A DNA stretch of 64,000 nt. It comes from Acidovorax sp. sif1233. Its GTDB lineage: Bacteria > Pseudomonadota > Gammaproteobacteria > Burkholderiales > Burkholderiaceae_C. Location: contig NZ_JAHUWZ010000010.1 in NCBI RefSeq assembly GCF_019218755.1, forward strand, positions 62,001 through 126,000. Reading direction: 5' to 3'. Below are positions 1 to 8,767 of the stretch, piece by piece. Every line of letters starts with the position of its first letter. Position 1 is the first letter of the stretch. Both the position numbers and the translations under genes were made by a program. The notes beneath the pieces are model-generated. The model worked only from the letters and a program-made list of their open reading frames with translations. It ran no database searches and was not told where the DNA came from.

Positions 1-2
1 TG

Positions 3-527
3 ATCGAGCGCGCCAAGCGCCTGGTCGAGCTCAAGAAGGACGTGGTGATCCTGCTCGACTCCATCACCCGCCTGGCCCGCGCCTACAACAACGTCGTGCC
101 TTCCAGCGGCAAGGTGTTGTCCGGTGGTGTGGACGCCGCCGCGCTGCAGCGCCCCAAGCGCTTCTTCGGCGCCGCGCGCAAGGTCGAGGAAGGTGGCTCG
201 CTCACCATCATCGCCACCGCGCTGGTCGACACCGGCAGCCGCATGGACGAAGTGATCTTTGAAGAATTCAAGGGCACCGGCAACTGCGAGATCCACCTGA
301 ACCGCCGCCTGTACGAAAAGCGCGTGTTCCCGGCCATCGAGCTCAACAAGAGCGGCACCCGCCGCGAAGAGCTGCTGCTGGCGCCCGAGATCCTGCAAAA
401 GACCCGCATCCTGCGCCAGTTCATGTACAACATGGACGAGATCGAGTCCATGGAGCTCATGATCAAGAACATGAAGGCCACCAAGACCAACGTGGACTTC
501 TTCGACATGATGCGACGAGGCGGGTAA
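3..527 (+). CDS. rho: Transcription termination factor Rho, C-terminal part (5' end outside the window)
   Basis: This is the last 174 codons of Rho, the hexameric RNA-dependent ATPase helicase that ends transcription of untranslated RNA. The reading frame is open to the window edge, so the start and the RNA-binding N-terminal domain lie upstream. Visible here are the Walker B strand (VVILLD, near residue 15 of the fragment), the following [10 protein letters not shown] segment, the R-loop region around [10 protein letters not shown], and the conserved tail ending in DFFDMM. The order rho then rpmE is common in betaproteobacteria. Nothing is broken in the visible part. Confidence 0.97.
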   Translation: MERAKRLVELKKDVVILLDSITRLARAYNNVVPSSGKVLSGGVDAAALQRPKRFFGAARKVEEGGSLTIIATALVDTGSRMDEVIFEEFKGTGNCEIHLNRRLYEKRVFPAIELNKSGTRREELLLAPEILQKTRILRQFMYNMDEIESMELMIKNMKATKTNVDFFDMMRRGG

Positions 528-570
528 GCCCCCCCTGAGTCGCCTTCGCAGCCTTCCCCCGGAGGGGGAC

Positions 571-608
571 GCCACCCGTGGCCTGGCAGAGCCAGTTCCA
601 CGGTGGCA
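571..608 (+). terminator. Strong intergenic hairpin between rho and rpmE
   Basis: GCCACCCGTGG pairs with CCACGGTGGC, and an inner CTGGC-aga-GCCAG stem continues the fold, giving one long stem with one bulged C. A smaller CCCCC-gga-GGGGG hairpin lies just before it (556-568). No T-run follows, so this may be a Rho-dependent or RNA-stabilising structure rather than a classic intrinsic terminator. The rest of 528-787 holds only the rpmE promoter and leader. Confidence 0.5.
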
Positions 609-684
609 CTGGGCTTGGGCCGCGCCGGTTTCCATCGCTGTGACGGATGCGCAGCGACGTTGAAGAAGACACGTATTCGCCCTG

Positions 685-693
685 TGCCATAAT
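685..693 (+). promoter_or_regulatory. Candidate extended -10 promoter for rpmE
   Basis: TGCCATAAT has the TGn extension directly before a CATAAT hexamer. No good -35 was found at normal spacing, as expected for an extended -10 promoter. Transcription would start near position 700, leaving a leader of roughly 88 bases before rpmE. This is inference from motif only. Confidence 0.35.
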
Positions 694-787
694 AGAGGGC
701 TTTTTCTGCGGAAAGTACGCTGGATGTTCCACGGCGCAAAGGTTGCACCGGGTTCAGCACGGCTCCCGCACTTGACAAGGATTGATC

Positions 788-1042
788 ATGAAAGAAGGCA
801 TTCACCCCAACTACCGCGAAGTCCTGTTCTCGGACCTGTCCAACGGTTTCAAGTTCGTGACCCGCTCGTGCGTGAACACGAAGGAAATGGAAACCTTCGA
901 AGGCAAGGAATACCCTCTGTTCAAGCTGGACACCTCCTCTGAATCGCACCCCTTCTACACCGGCACGCAAAAGTCCGTGGACAACATGGGTGGCCGCGTC
1001 GAGCGCTTCCGCAACCGTTTCGGCAAGACCGCAGCGAAGTAA
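788..1042 (+). CDS. rpmE2: 50S ribosomal protein L31 type B
   Basis: An 84-residue ribosomal protein of the large subunit. It opens [12 protein letters not shown] and has the conserved [19 protein letters not shown] C-terminal segment. It lacks the CxxC pairs of zinc-binding L31 and has a single cysteine, so it is the zinc-free type B form, about the usual length. A TTG two codons upstream is in frame, but the ATG at 788 is preferred because AAGG lies seven bases before it. It has its own candidate promoter and a terminator downstream. Zinc-free L31 paralogues are often controlled by Zur in other bacteria; no Zur site was recognised here. Confidence 0.93.
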   Translation: MKEGIHPNYREVLFSDLSNGFKFVTRSCVNTKEMETFEGKEYPLFKLDTSSESHPFYTGTQKSVDNMGGRVERFRNRFGKTAAK

Positions 1043-1064
1043 TTCGCCTTCTGCGCTCCGCCAC

Positions 1065-1096
1065 AAAGGCAGCCCGGGCAACCGCGCTGCCTTTTT
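1065..1096 (+). terminator. Intrinsic terminator of rpmE
   Basis: AAAGGCAGC pairs with GCTGCCTTT around a 12-base loop, and the second arm runs into five Ts. It lies 23 bases after the rpmE stop. Confidence 0.8.
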
Positions 1097-1148
1097 CTAT
1101 GCTTTTGCCTTTATTCTCGGTGGCTCCGCTTTTGCCGCCCCCTGACGC

Positions 1149-2849
1149 GTGAATCCACCGACCCCCGCCATCGTCACCCAGAACGCCGTCAGCCCCCTTC
1201 CACGCTGGGCGCTGATGCTGCTGTGCATCGCCTACGTCGTGCCGGGCTTCATAGGGCGCGATCCTTGGAAGAGCGCGGATGTCACGGCATTTGGGTACAT
1301 GCTGGAGCTGGCACAGGGGCGCACTCCGTGGCTCAGCCCCTTGCTCGGGGGCATGCCTCCGGAAACCGAAGGGCTGCTTCCGTATTGGCTGGGTGCGTGG
1401 GCCATCCAGCTGGCGCCGCAGTGGGTGTCCGCCGAGATGGCCGTGCGCCTTCCGTTCGCGGCCCTGCTGGCGATCACCTTGACCGCCACCTGGTATGCCG
1501 TGTACTACCTCGCGCGCAGCCCGGGGGCCCAGCCCGTGGCCTTCGCCTTCGGCGGCGAAGCCAACCCGCCCGACTATGCCCGCGCCATCGCCGATGGCGG
1601 CCTGCTGGCCCTGATTGCCTGCCTGGGCCTGGCGCAGCTGTCGCATGAGGTGACGAGCTACCTGGCGCAGCTCAGTTGCACGGCGCTGCTCTTCTTCGCC
1701 GTGGCTGCCATGCCGCACCGCACGGTCGCGCCCGCCGTGGCGCTTGTCGCCGGCATGGCCGGCCTGACGCTGGCCGGGGCTCCCGCGCTCGCGGCCCTGC
1801 TCGGGCTCGGCAGCATGGCGGTGGTGGTGTATGCGCCCGGCAGCGGTTCCGACCGCCGCCTGCGGTGGGCGCTGGCCTTCGCGGCGGTCACGCTGGCGGC
1901 GGCGCTGCTGGCCTGGGGCCTGGACCTCTGGCGCTGGCGGATCGTGGGCTCCGGCTCCGGGGGCAAGGAGTGGCAGAGCCTGGCACGGCTGCTGCTGTGG
2001 TTTGGATGGCCCGCCTGGCCCCTGGCCCTGTGGACCCTGTGGCGCTGGCGCAAGCAGATCGTCAGCCGCCAGGGGCACCGGCACCTGCTGCTTCCGCTGT
2101 GGTTTGTGGCGGTATCCGTCGCCGCCACCGCCACCACCCAGCCCGCCGACCGGGCCTTGCTGCTGGGCCTGCCCGCCATGGCCGCGCTGGCGGCCTTCGC
2201 GCTGCCCACGCTGCGCCGCAGCGTGGGCGCCCTGATCGACTGGTTCACGCTGCTGTTCTTCACGGTATCGGCGTTGGCGATCTGGGTCATCTGGATCGCC
2301 ATGCAGACGGGGTTTCCCGCCAAGCCCGCCGCCAATGTGGCCAAGCTGGCCCCCGGCTTCGTGCCGGAGTTCTCCGCGCTGGCCCTGGTCGTGGCCCTGG
2401 CGGCCACCGTGGGCTGGTGCAGCCTGGTCTGGTGGCGCGCTTCGCGCGACCGGGCCCCGATCTGGAAAAGCCTGGTGCTGCCCGCCGGCGGCGCTGCGCT
2501 GGGCTGGCTGCTGCTCATGACGCTGTGGCTGCCGCTTCTGGACTACGCCCGCAGCTACCGGCCCCAGGTTCGCAGCGTGATGGCGGCACTCGGGCCGGCA
2601 CCGGGCTGCGTGCAGACCGTGGGATTGAACCGCGCCCAGGTGGCGGCGCTGCAGTACCACGGCGGCCTTTCGCTGCAGCGGGCGGGACTGCAGGACGAGT
2701 GCGACTGGCTGGTGGCAGACATCGCGTCCTGGCCGCCTTCCGAGCGCATGGTCAACACGGCGCGCTGGGAAGCCCGGGCCACCATTCCCCGCCCCACCGA
2801 CAAGAACGACCACCTCCTGGTGTTTCGCCGCGCAGGGCCTGCGCGCTGA
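1149..2849 (+). CDS. ArnT/PMT-like membrane glycosyltransferase
   Basis: A 566-residue polytopic membrane protein starting at GTG. The N-terminus has one membrane segment (about residues 17-33) followed by a GRDPWKSADVTAFGYM loop. That loop matches the first periplasmic loop of ArnT-type transferases (GT83, PMT_2), where an acidic residue is catalytic; here the Asp of GRDPW or SADV would fill that role. Around ten further hydrophobic segments follow, then a soluble C-terminal domain. Such enzymes move a sugar from a polyprenyl phosphate to lipid A, protein or another acceptor on the periplasmic side. The true donor and acceptor cannot be told from sequence. Its stop overlaps the start of the MATE gene by one base, so the two are probably cotranslated. 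Confidence 0.7.
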   Translation: MNPPTPAIVTQNAVSPLPRWALMLLCIAYVVPGFIGRDPWKSADVTAFGYMLELAQGRTPWLSPLLGGMPPETEGLLPYWLGAWAIQLAPQWVSAEMAVRLPFAALLAITLTATWYAVYYLARSPGAQPVAFAFGGEANPPDYARAIADGGLLALIACLGLAQLSHEVTSYLAQLSCTALLFFAVAAMPHRTVAPAVALVAGMAGLTLAGAPALAALLGLGSMAVVVYAPGSGSDRRLRWALAFAAVTLAAALLAWGLDLWRWRIVGSGSGGKEWQSLARLLLWFGWPAWPLALWTLWRWRKQIVSRQGHRHLLLPLWFVAVSVAATATTQPADRALLLGLPAMAALAAFALPTLRRSVGALIDWFTLLFFTVSALAIWVIWIAMQTGFPAKPAANVAKLAPGFVPEFSALALVVALAATVGWCSLVWWRASRDRAPIWKSLVLPAGGAALGWLLLMTLWLPLLDYARSYRPQVRSVMAALGPAPGCVQTVGLNRAQVAALQYHGGLSLQRAGLQDECDWLVADIASWPPSERMVNTARWEARATIPRPTDKNDHLLVFRRAGPAR

Positions 2850-4216
2850 TGTCCGAACTGTCGGGCATCTCGCGCCACGCGGTGACGGTGCTGGCGGGGC
2901 AGCTGGCCGTGATGGCCTTTGGCGTCACGGACACCATCGTTGCCGGGCGCCATGCGGAATCCTCGCTGGCCGCGCTGTCGGTGGGTTCGGCCATCTTCAT
3001 CAGCGTGTATGTGGCGCTGATCGGGATTCTGCAGGCCCTGTTGCCGGTATGGGCCGAGCAGCGCGGCGCCCGGCAGACCGACGCCCTGGGCCGCTCCCTG
3101 CGGCAGGCGCTGTACCTGTGCGGCGCGGCATCGCTGCTGGGAATGGCCATCCTGCTGTCGCCGGGGCCCCTGCTGCGCTGGACCGAGGTGCCCCCCGCCC
3201 TGCGCACCGAGGTGGAGAGCTACCTGGCCGTGCTGGCCCTGGCGCTGCCACCCGCCCTGCTCTTTCGGATCTACAGCACCCTGAACCAGGCCCTGGGCCG
3301 CCCCCAGCTGGTGACCTGGCTGCAGGTGGGATCGCTGCTCGTGAAGCTGCCCCTGTCGGTCTGGTTCACCTTCGGCGGCGGCGGGCTGCCCGCGCTGGGC
3401 GTGGTCGGATGCGCCTGGGCCACGCTGGTGGTCAACTGCAGCATGCTCGCGGTGGCGGTCTGGCTGCTGCGCACCCAGGATCTCTATGGGCCCCTGCGCA
3501 TCTGGCGCCGCATGGAACCCCCTCACTGGCCCACCATCGCGGGCTTTGCCCGGCTGGGCATCCCGGCCGGGCTCGCGGTCATGGTCGAGGTGACCTCGTT
3601 CACGCTGATGGCCTTGTTCATCGCGCGCCAGGGCACCACGGCGTCGGCGGCCCACCAGATTGCGGCCAATGTGGCGGCCGTGCTCTACATGGTGCCGCTG
3701 TCGCTGGCGATCGCCACCAGCGCCCGCGTCAGCTACTGGCTGGGGGCGGGCGAACCTGCGCGGGCACGCCAGGTGGTTTTCATAGGTTTCAAGCTCTCAG
3801 CGCTGATCGGCATTGCGCTGGCAGCTATATTATTAATAGCAAAAGACCATATTGGGGGCGTGTACTCCGGCAACACCGGCGTGGTGGCCCTGACGGGAGG
3901 GGTCATGGTGTGGGTGGCCGCCTACCACGCGGCCGATGCGCTGCAGACACTGTGCGTCTTCGTGCTGCGCTGCTACCGCATCACGGTGGCACCGCTGGTG
4001 GTGTATTGCGTGCTGCTGTGGGGCGCCGGCCTGGGGGGCGGCTACCTGCTGGCCTATCGTGGCCTGGGGCCGTGGGCCGCTGAGCCATCGCCTACGCCTT
4101 TCTGGGCCGCGAGCGCAGCGGCGCTGGTCGCGACGGCCGCGCTGTTCCTGGCGATGCTCTGGCGTGCGGTCAATCCGGCAGCGAGAAAACACGCAACCGG
4201 TTCGCCGGGAAGGTGA
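2849..4216 (+). CDS. MATE family efflux/flippase membrane protein
   Basis: A 455-residue protein with about twelve hydrophobic segments in two related halves, beginning MSELSGISRHAVTVLAGQ. The duplicated MatE layout, with long aliphatic helices and a GQLAVMAFGVTDTIVAGR opening, marks it as a multidrug and toxin extrusion (MATE) transporter of the NorM type, driven by Na+ or H+. It overlaps the preceding glycosyltransferase by one base (TGATG), which suggests a joint job, for example export of a lipid-linked or toxic compound. Bases about 3785-3845 carry a copy of the dispersed two-hairpin repeat, read in frame as part of a membrane helix. The last 47 bases overlap the 3' end of phoR on the other strand. 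Confidence 0.88.
   Translation: MSELSGISRHAVTVLAGQLAVMAFGVTDTIVAGRHAESSLAALSVGSAIFISVYVALIGILQALLPVWAEQRGARQTDALGRSLRQALYLCGAASLLGMAILLSPGPLLRWTEVPPALRTEVESYLAVLALALPPALLFRIYSTLNQALGRPQLVTWLQVGSLLVKLPLSVWFTFGGGGLPALGVVGCAWATLVVNCSMLAVAVWLLRTQDLYGPLRIWRRMEPPHWPTIAGFARLGIPAGLAVMVEVTSFTLMALFIARQGTTASAAHQIAANVAAVLYMVPLSLAIATSARVSYWLGAGEPARARQVVFIGFKLSALIGIALAAILLIAKDHIGGVYSGNTGVVALTGGVMVWVAAYHAADALQTLCVFVLRCYRITVAPLVVYCVLLWGAGLGGGYLLAYRGLGPWAAEPSPTPFWAASAAALVATAALFLAMLWRAVNPAARKHATGSPGR
3785..3845 (-). repeat. Dispersed two-hairpin repeat, copy A (inside the MATE gene)
   Basis: On the minus strand this reads GCTATTAATAATATAGCTGC, then an AGCGC...AGCGCT core, then GAGAGCTTGAAACC. It matches the family consensus over its full length of about 60 bases. 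In the MATE frame it encodes FKLSALIGIALAAILLIA. The AT-rich TATATTATTAATAG stretch stands out from the GC-rich gene. Confidence 0.75.
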
Positions 4217-5513
4217 CCGCGAACACCGAGCCCTTGCCCAGGGTGCTGGAGATGTCCAGCGTGGCGCCGTGCCGCTGCAGCACATGCTTGACGATGGCCA
4301 GTCCCAGGCCCGTGCCGCCGGTCTCGCGGGAACGGCTGCGGTCCACGCGGTAAAAACGCTCCGTCAGGCGCGGCAGGTGTTCCGGCGCGATGCCCGGCCC
4401 CGTGTCCTGCACCGAGAAGACGGCACGGCCGTCCTCCTTGCGCTGCCAGGCCACCGTGATCGATCCACCCGCGGGCGTGTAGCGCACGGCGTTGCTGATG
4501 AGGTTGGACAGCGCGCTCTGCAGCTCGGCGGGCACGCCCGCGATATCGCCTTCGGCACGCAGGCTGTCCACGGCCGGAAAAACCATCACATGCTGGCGCG
4601 GCTGGTTCTGCGTGAGCAGGGCGGACAATGCGCGGCCCTCTTCCTCGCACCGCTGCATCAGCGCCTGCACGGGCGTCCACTCCGCCATGCCGGGCGGCGG
4701 ACTGCCCTCCAGGCGCGACAGGGTCAGCAGGTCCTGCACCACGCTTTGCATGCGCAGCGCCTGCTGCGCCATCATGCCCAGGTAGCGCGCTCGCTCATCG
4801 GCATTCAGCGGCAGGGTCTGCAGGGTTTCGACGAAACCAGCCAGCACCGTCAGGGGCGTGCGGATCTCATGGGACACGTTGGCGACAAAGTCGCGCCGCA
4901 TGGCCTCGGCCTGCTCCAGCGCCGTGACATCGCGCGACAGCAGCAAGGTGCGCCCGTCCCCGTAGGGGTGCAGGTGCACCGAGATGCGCACGGGCCGCGA
5001 GGGCGTGCTGAAGCGCCCTTCCAGCACCACATCGTGGGTGAAGTCCTGGGCGGCGAAGTAGGCCGTGAACTCGGGGTCGCGCACCAGGTTGCCGATCGAT
5101 TGCATCACATCGCGCTGGGCATCGAAACCAAACTGGTTGGCCGCCATCTGGTTGCACCACTCGATCCGGCCCTGCACATCCAGCAAGACCACGCCGTTGG
5201 GCGTGGCCTGCAGCGCCGCCAGGATTTCCTGCAGCCGGTCCTGGCTGTCGCGGATCTGCGCCTGCTGCCTGCGCAGAAGGCGCCGAGCGCGGTCCGCCGC
5301 CTCGCCCCAAATGCCGCGCATGGCAGGCACTTCCGCCAGGTCGCCCGTGCGCAGCCAGCGCAGCACGCGGGCACCGCGCAGCAGGTCCCATACAAACCAG
5401 GCCCAGCCCGCCAAGGCCGCGCCCAGGGCCGCGCCCCAGGGGCCGCCCTGCCACCATCCCAGGCCACCACCCGCCATCTGCCAGAGCAGGAAATACGAAA
5501 TACGCCACAACAT
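4170..5513 (-). CDS. phoR: Phosphate regulon sensor histidine kinase PhoR
   Basis: A 447-residue inner-membrane kinase that controls PhoB according to phosphate supply. Two N-terminal hydrophobic stretches (about 5-22 and 26-45) form the short membrane anchor typical of PhoR. A PAS domain follows (about 90-200), then the HisKA motif VSHEIRTPL with phospho-acceptor His215. The ATPase part has an N-box (NLISNAVRYT), a G1 box (DTGPGIA) and a G2 box (GTGLGLAIVK). No large periplasmic sensor domain is present, in line with sensing through PstSCAB-PhoU. It lies 74 bases after phoB. Its 3' end overlaps the MATE gene tail-to-tail by 47 bases. Confidence 0.96.
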   Translation of the reverse strand: MLWRISYFLLWQMAGGGLGWWQGGPWGAALGAALAGWAWFVWDLLRGARVLRWLRTGDLAEVPAMRGIWGEAADRARRLLRRQQAQIRDSQDRLQEILAALQATPNGVVLLDVQGRIEWCNQMAANQFGFDAQRDVMQSIGNLVRDPEFTAYFAAQDFTHDVVLEGRFSTPSRPVRISVHLHPYGDGRTLLLSRDVTALEQAEAMRRDFVANVSHEIRTPLTVLAGFVETLQTLPLNADERARYLGMMAQQALRMQSVVQDLLTLSRLEGSPPPGMAEWTPVQALMQRCEEEGRALSALLTQNQPRQHVMVFPAVDSLRAEGDIAGVPAELQSALSNLISNAVRYTPAGGSITVAWQRKEDGRAVFSVQDTGPGIAPEHLPRLTERFYRVDRSRSRETGGTGLGLAIVKHVLQRHGATLDISSTLGKGSVFAVTFPANRLRVFSLPD

Positions 5514-5587
5514 GCGGTCAGCTCAGCCTTCTTATCAACGCCAGGGGCGCAACCCGTGCACCCCATCCAAACATCAGGCCTGCGCCA

Positions 5588-6295
5588 TCACGCCTGCAAC
5601 TGCACCTGCGGCTGGGCCGTGAGCCGGTAGCCTGCCCCGCGCACGGTTTCCACCATGACGGATGCGGCACCCAGCGCTTCACGCAGCCGCTTGACATGCA
5701 CATCCACCGTGCGCTCCTCGATGAACACATGGTCGCCCCACACCTTGTCGAGCAGCTGCGAGCGGCTGTGCACGCGCTCGGCGTGTTTCATCAGGAAGTG
5801 CAGCAGCTTGAACTCGGTGGGGCCCACCTTGAGCGGCTGGCCCTGGAAGGTCACGCGGTAGGTGCCGGCATCCAGCACCAGCTCGCCGATGGTCACGCTG
5901 TCGCTGACCTGCTCGGGCGCACGGCGGCGCAGCACCGCGCGGATGCGGGCCAGCAGCTCCTGCGTGGAAAATGGCTTGGTGATGTAGTCGTCGGCACCGG
6001 CATCCAGCCCCGCCACCTTGTCGGGCTCGTCGCCACGGGCGGTGAGCATGAGGATCGGGATCGGCTTGGTACGGCTGTCGGCACGCCATTTGCGGGCCAG
6101 CGACAGGCCGCTTTGGCCCGGCAGCATCCAGTCCAGCAGGATGACATCCGGCAGCACGGCGTCGAGCTCGCGCTGGGCGGAGTCGCCGTCTTCCGCCCAG
6201 AAGGGCTGGAATCCGTTGTGGCGCAGATTGACGGCAATCAGCTCGGCAATCGCGGGTTCGTCCTCCACGATGAGGACGCGTGGGAGCTTTCTCAT
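5588..6295 (-). CDS. phoB: Phosphate regulon response regulator PhoB
   Basis: A 235-residue OmpR-family response regulator. The receiver domain (1-120) has the acidic pair in VEDEPA, phospho-acceptor Asp55 in DVILLDWMLPG, and the conserved Lys in ITKPFS. The winged-helix DNA-binding domain (about 130-228) ends in VRGAGYRL. Phospho-PhoB binds direct repeats of TGTCA spaced 11 bases apart, and such repeats are seen in this window upstream of pstS, ppx, ppk and the OlsB-like gene. It lies 20 bases after phoU and 74 before phoR, and is probably carried on the pst transcript. Confidence 0.97.
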   Translation of the reverse strand: MRKLPRVLIVEDEPAIAELIAVNLRHNGFQPFWAEDGDSAQRELDAVLPDVILLDWMLPGQSGLSLARKWRADSRTKPIPILMLTARGDEPDKVAGLDAGADDYITKPFSTQELLARIRAVLRRRAPEQVSDSVTIGELVLDAGTYRVTFQGQPLKVGPTEFKLLHFLMKHAERVHSRSQLLDKVWGDHVFIEERTVDVHVKRLREALGAASVMVETVRGAGYRLTAQPQVQLQA

Positions 6296-6315
6296 AGGTG
6301 TGCCAAAGCCCTTTC

Positions 6316-7017
6316 TTACAGCACGGCCGACTCGATCTCGTCGAGGGCAGTGTGGCGCACATCCTTGCCCTTGACCAGATAGATGATCAGCTCGGCCACG
6401 TTCTTGGAATGGTCACCGATGCGCTCGATGGCCTTGGCCAGGAACAACAGGTCCAGGCTGGGCGAGATGGTGCGCGGGTCTTCCATCATGTAGGTGATGA
6501 GCTTGCGCACGAAGCCGTCGAATTCCTTGTCGATGAGGTCATCCTCCTTGAGGATGGCCACGGCCGCCTTGACGTCCAGCCGCGCGAACGCGTCCAGCGT
6601 CTTGCGCAGCTGGCCCGAGGCCAGCTCGGCTGCCACGCGCAGGTCGCTCGACGGCAGCGAACGCGGGGCGCCGCCTTCGATGATGGAGCGCACCATGCGC
6701 GCCATCTTGTTGGCCTCGTCGCCCATGCGCTCGAGGTTGGCCGTGGCCTTGGAGAAGGCCAGCAGCAGGCGCAAATCGCGCGCGGTGGGCTGGCGGCGGG
6801 CGATGATGGAGGACAGCTCCTGGTCGATCTCGACCTCCATCGCATTGATGCGGGTCTCCATCGAGGCCACGGTCTCCACGGCCTCCAGGCTGAACTGGGA
6901 CAGCGCGTAGACCGCCTGCCGGATCTGCGATTCCACCAGCCCCCCCATCTCCATGACACGGGCGGACACGCTGTTGAGTTCGCTGTCGAACTGGGACGAA
7001 AGATGTTTATCGGGCAT
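6316..7017 (-). CDS. phoU: Phosphate signalling protein PhoU
   Basis: A 233-residue all-helical cytoplasmic protein with two PhoU repeats, linking the Pst transporter to PhoR and damping the Pho response when phosphate is plentiful. The start (MPDKHLSSQFDSEL) was chosen because AAGGAG sits eight bases before it; the open frame continues far upstream but overlaps pstB. Conserved acidic metal-binding motifs of both repeats are visible (MGDEANKMARM and ERIGDHSKNVAE). It follows pstB by 11 bases. Confidence 0.96.
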   Translation of the reverse strand: MPDKHLSSQFDSELNSVSARVMEMGGLVESQIRQAVYALSQFSLEAVETVASMETRINAMEVEIDQELSSIIARRQPTARDLRLLLAFSKATANLERMGDEANKMARMVRSIIEGGAPRSLPSSDLRVAAELASGQLRKTLDAFARLDVKAAVAILKEDDLIDKEFDGFVRKLITYMMEDPRTISPSLDLLFLAKAIERIGDHSKNVAELIIYLVKGKDVRHTALDEIESAVL

Positions 7018-7028
7018 CTGCTGTCTCC

Positions 7029-7811
7029 TTAGCCGAAACGGCCGGTAATGTAGTCTTCGGTTTCCTTGCGCTCGGGCTTGAAGAAGATCTGTTCGGTGGC
7101 ACCGAACTCGATCATTTCGCCGAGGTACATGTAGGCGGTGTAGTCGCTGCAGCGGGCGGCTTGCTGCATGTTGTGCGTCACGATGGCGATGGTGTAGTCG
7201 TGCTTGAGCTCGTCGATCAGCTCTTCGATCTTGGCGGTGGACAGCGGGTCCAGCGCCGAGGTGGGCTCGTCGAGCAGGAGCACCGAGGGCTTGACGGCCA
7301 CGCTGCGCGCGATGCACAGGCGCTGCTGCTGGCCGCCGGACAGGGACAGGCCGCTCTGGTGCAGCTTGTCCTTCACCTCGGTCCACAGCGCCGCCTTGGA
7401 CAGAGCCCATTCCACGCGGTCGTCCATCTCGCTCTTGCTCAGCGTCTCGTAGAGCTTCACGCCGAAGGCGATGTTGTCGTAGATGGACATGGGAAACGGC
7501 GTGGGCTTCTGGAACACCATGCCGATGCGCGCGCGCAGCAGGTTGATGTCCTGCTTGGGGTCCAGGATGTCCTGGCCGTAGAAGTTGATCGAGCCTTCCG
7601 CACGCTGGCCCGGGTACAGGCTGTACATGCGGTTGAGCGTGCGCAGCAGGGTGGACTTGCCGCAGCCCGAAGGGCCGATGAAGGCGGTGACCTTGTGTTC
7701 CGCGATGTTGAGGCTGACATTGCGCAGCCCCTGGAACTTGCCGTAGAAGAAGCTCAGGTTGCGCAGTTCCAGCGCATTCTTGCTGGCGGTGGCGGTAGCG
7801 GTGGCGTTCAT
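7029..7811 (-). CDS. pstB: Phosphate import ATP-binding protein PstB
   Basis: A 260-residue ABC ATPase that powers high-affinity phosphate uptake. It shows Walker A (GPSGCGKST), the Q-loop in [12 protein letters not shown], the signature LSGGQQQR, Walker B (VLLLDEP) and the switch His in IVTHNMQQ. The ATG at 7811 is preferred over an in-frame TTG two codons upstream because AGGA lies at proper distance only from the ATG. The N-terminal ATATATA residues are low complexity. It is the fourth gene of pstSCAB. Confidence 0.97.
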   Translation of the reverse strand: MNATATATASKNALELRNLSFFYGKFQGLRNVSLNIAEHKVTAFIGPSGCGKSTLLRTLNRMYSLYPGQRAEGSINFYGQDILDPKQDINLLRARIGMVFQKPTPFPMSIYDNIAFGVKLYETLSKSEMDDRVEWALSKAALWTEVKDKLHQSGLSLSGGQQQRLCIARSVAVKPSVLLLDEPTSALDPLSTAKIEELIDELKHDYTIAIVTHNMQQAARCSDYTAYMYLGEMIEFGATEQIFFKPERKETEDYITGRFG

Positions 7812-7869
7812 TGTCAATTCCTGAAAATGGAGGCGGTCTGTATCTGCAATGGGGAGGGCTGGCGTGGGG

Positions 7870-8724
7870 TCAGACGCGGTTCTTCTCGCGCAGGAAGACC
7901 CGTGCCACGACGTTGAGGATCAGCACCGACAGCGTGATGAGCAAGGCACCGCCCCAGGCCAGGCGCACCCAGTTCTCATAGGGACTCAGGGCAAACTGGA
8001 AGATCACCACCGGCAGGTTGGCCATGGGGGCGCTCATGTTGGTGCTGAAGAACTGGTTGTTGAGCGCGGTGAACAGCAGGGGCGCCGTCTCGCCGCTGAT
8101 GCGGGCCACCGCCAGCAGCAGGCCGGTCATCACGCCGCTGCGCGCGGCGCGCAGGGTGACCATGGTGGACACCTTCCAGCGCGGCGCGCCGAGCGCGAAG
8201 GCCGCTTCGCGCAGGCTGCCGGGCACCAGGCGCAGCATGTTCTCGGTGGTGCGCACCACCACGGGCACGGCGATCAGCGACAGCGCCAGGCTGCCAGCCC
8301 AGCCCGAGAAGTTGCCCACCGTGGCCACGGCGATCGCGTAGACGAAGAGCCCGAGCACGATGGACGGGGCCGACAGCATGATGTCGGTCACGAAACGGGT
8401 GAGTTCGGCCGTCTTGCTCTGGTCGCCGTATTCCGCCAGGTACACGCCCGCCAGAACACCGATCGGCGTCGATACCAGCACGGTGAAGCCCACCATCATG
8501 AGGCTGCCGACGATGGCGTTGGCCAGGCCGCCGCCCTCGGAGCCCGGTGCCGGCGTGGACTGGGTGAACATGTTCAGGTCCAGCGCGGCCAGGCCGTTGG
8601 CCAGCAGCACGCTCAGTATCCACAGCAGCACGAACAGGCCCAGCACCATCGCGCCCAGGGACAGGGTCAGGCCGACGGCGTTGGAGCGCTGGCGCTTTTT
8701 GTAGAGTTGTTGGTTGAATTCCAT
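7870..8724 (-). CDS. pstA: Phosphate ABC transporter permease PstA
   Basis: A 284-residue inner-membrane permease with six predicted membrane helices. The cytoplasmic EAA loop is visible as [20 protein letters not shown], and the [15 protein letters not shown] segment is typical of PstA. It pairs with PstC to form the phosphate channel. It starts 43 bases after pstC and ends 58 bases before pstB. Confidence 0.96.
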   Translation of the reverse strand: MEFNQQLYKKRQRSNAVGLTLSLGAMVLGLFVLLWILSVLLANGLAALDLNMFTQSTPAPGSEGGGLANAIVGSLMMVGFTVLVSTPIGVLAGVYLAEYGDQSKTAELTRFVTDIMLSAPSIVLGLFVYAIAVATVGNFSGWAGSLALSLIAVPVVVRTTENMLRLVPGSLREAAFALGAPRWKVSTMVTLRAARSGVMTGLLLAVARISGETAPLLFTALNNQFFSTNMSAPMANLPVVIFQFALSPYENWVRLAWGGALLITLSVLILNVVARVFLREKNRV

Positions 8725-8767
8725 GGAGCTTGTCTCAAAGGAGGTTCATGGGCAGTGCGGCGCGGGC

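Noticed and set aside
921-2813. Minus-strand open frame of 630 codons opposite the ArnT-like gene
   Set aside because: Gln/Gly/Arg-rich shadow with no ribosome site. The plus strand encodes a coherent membrane protein.
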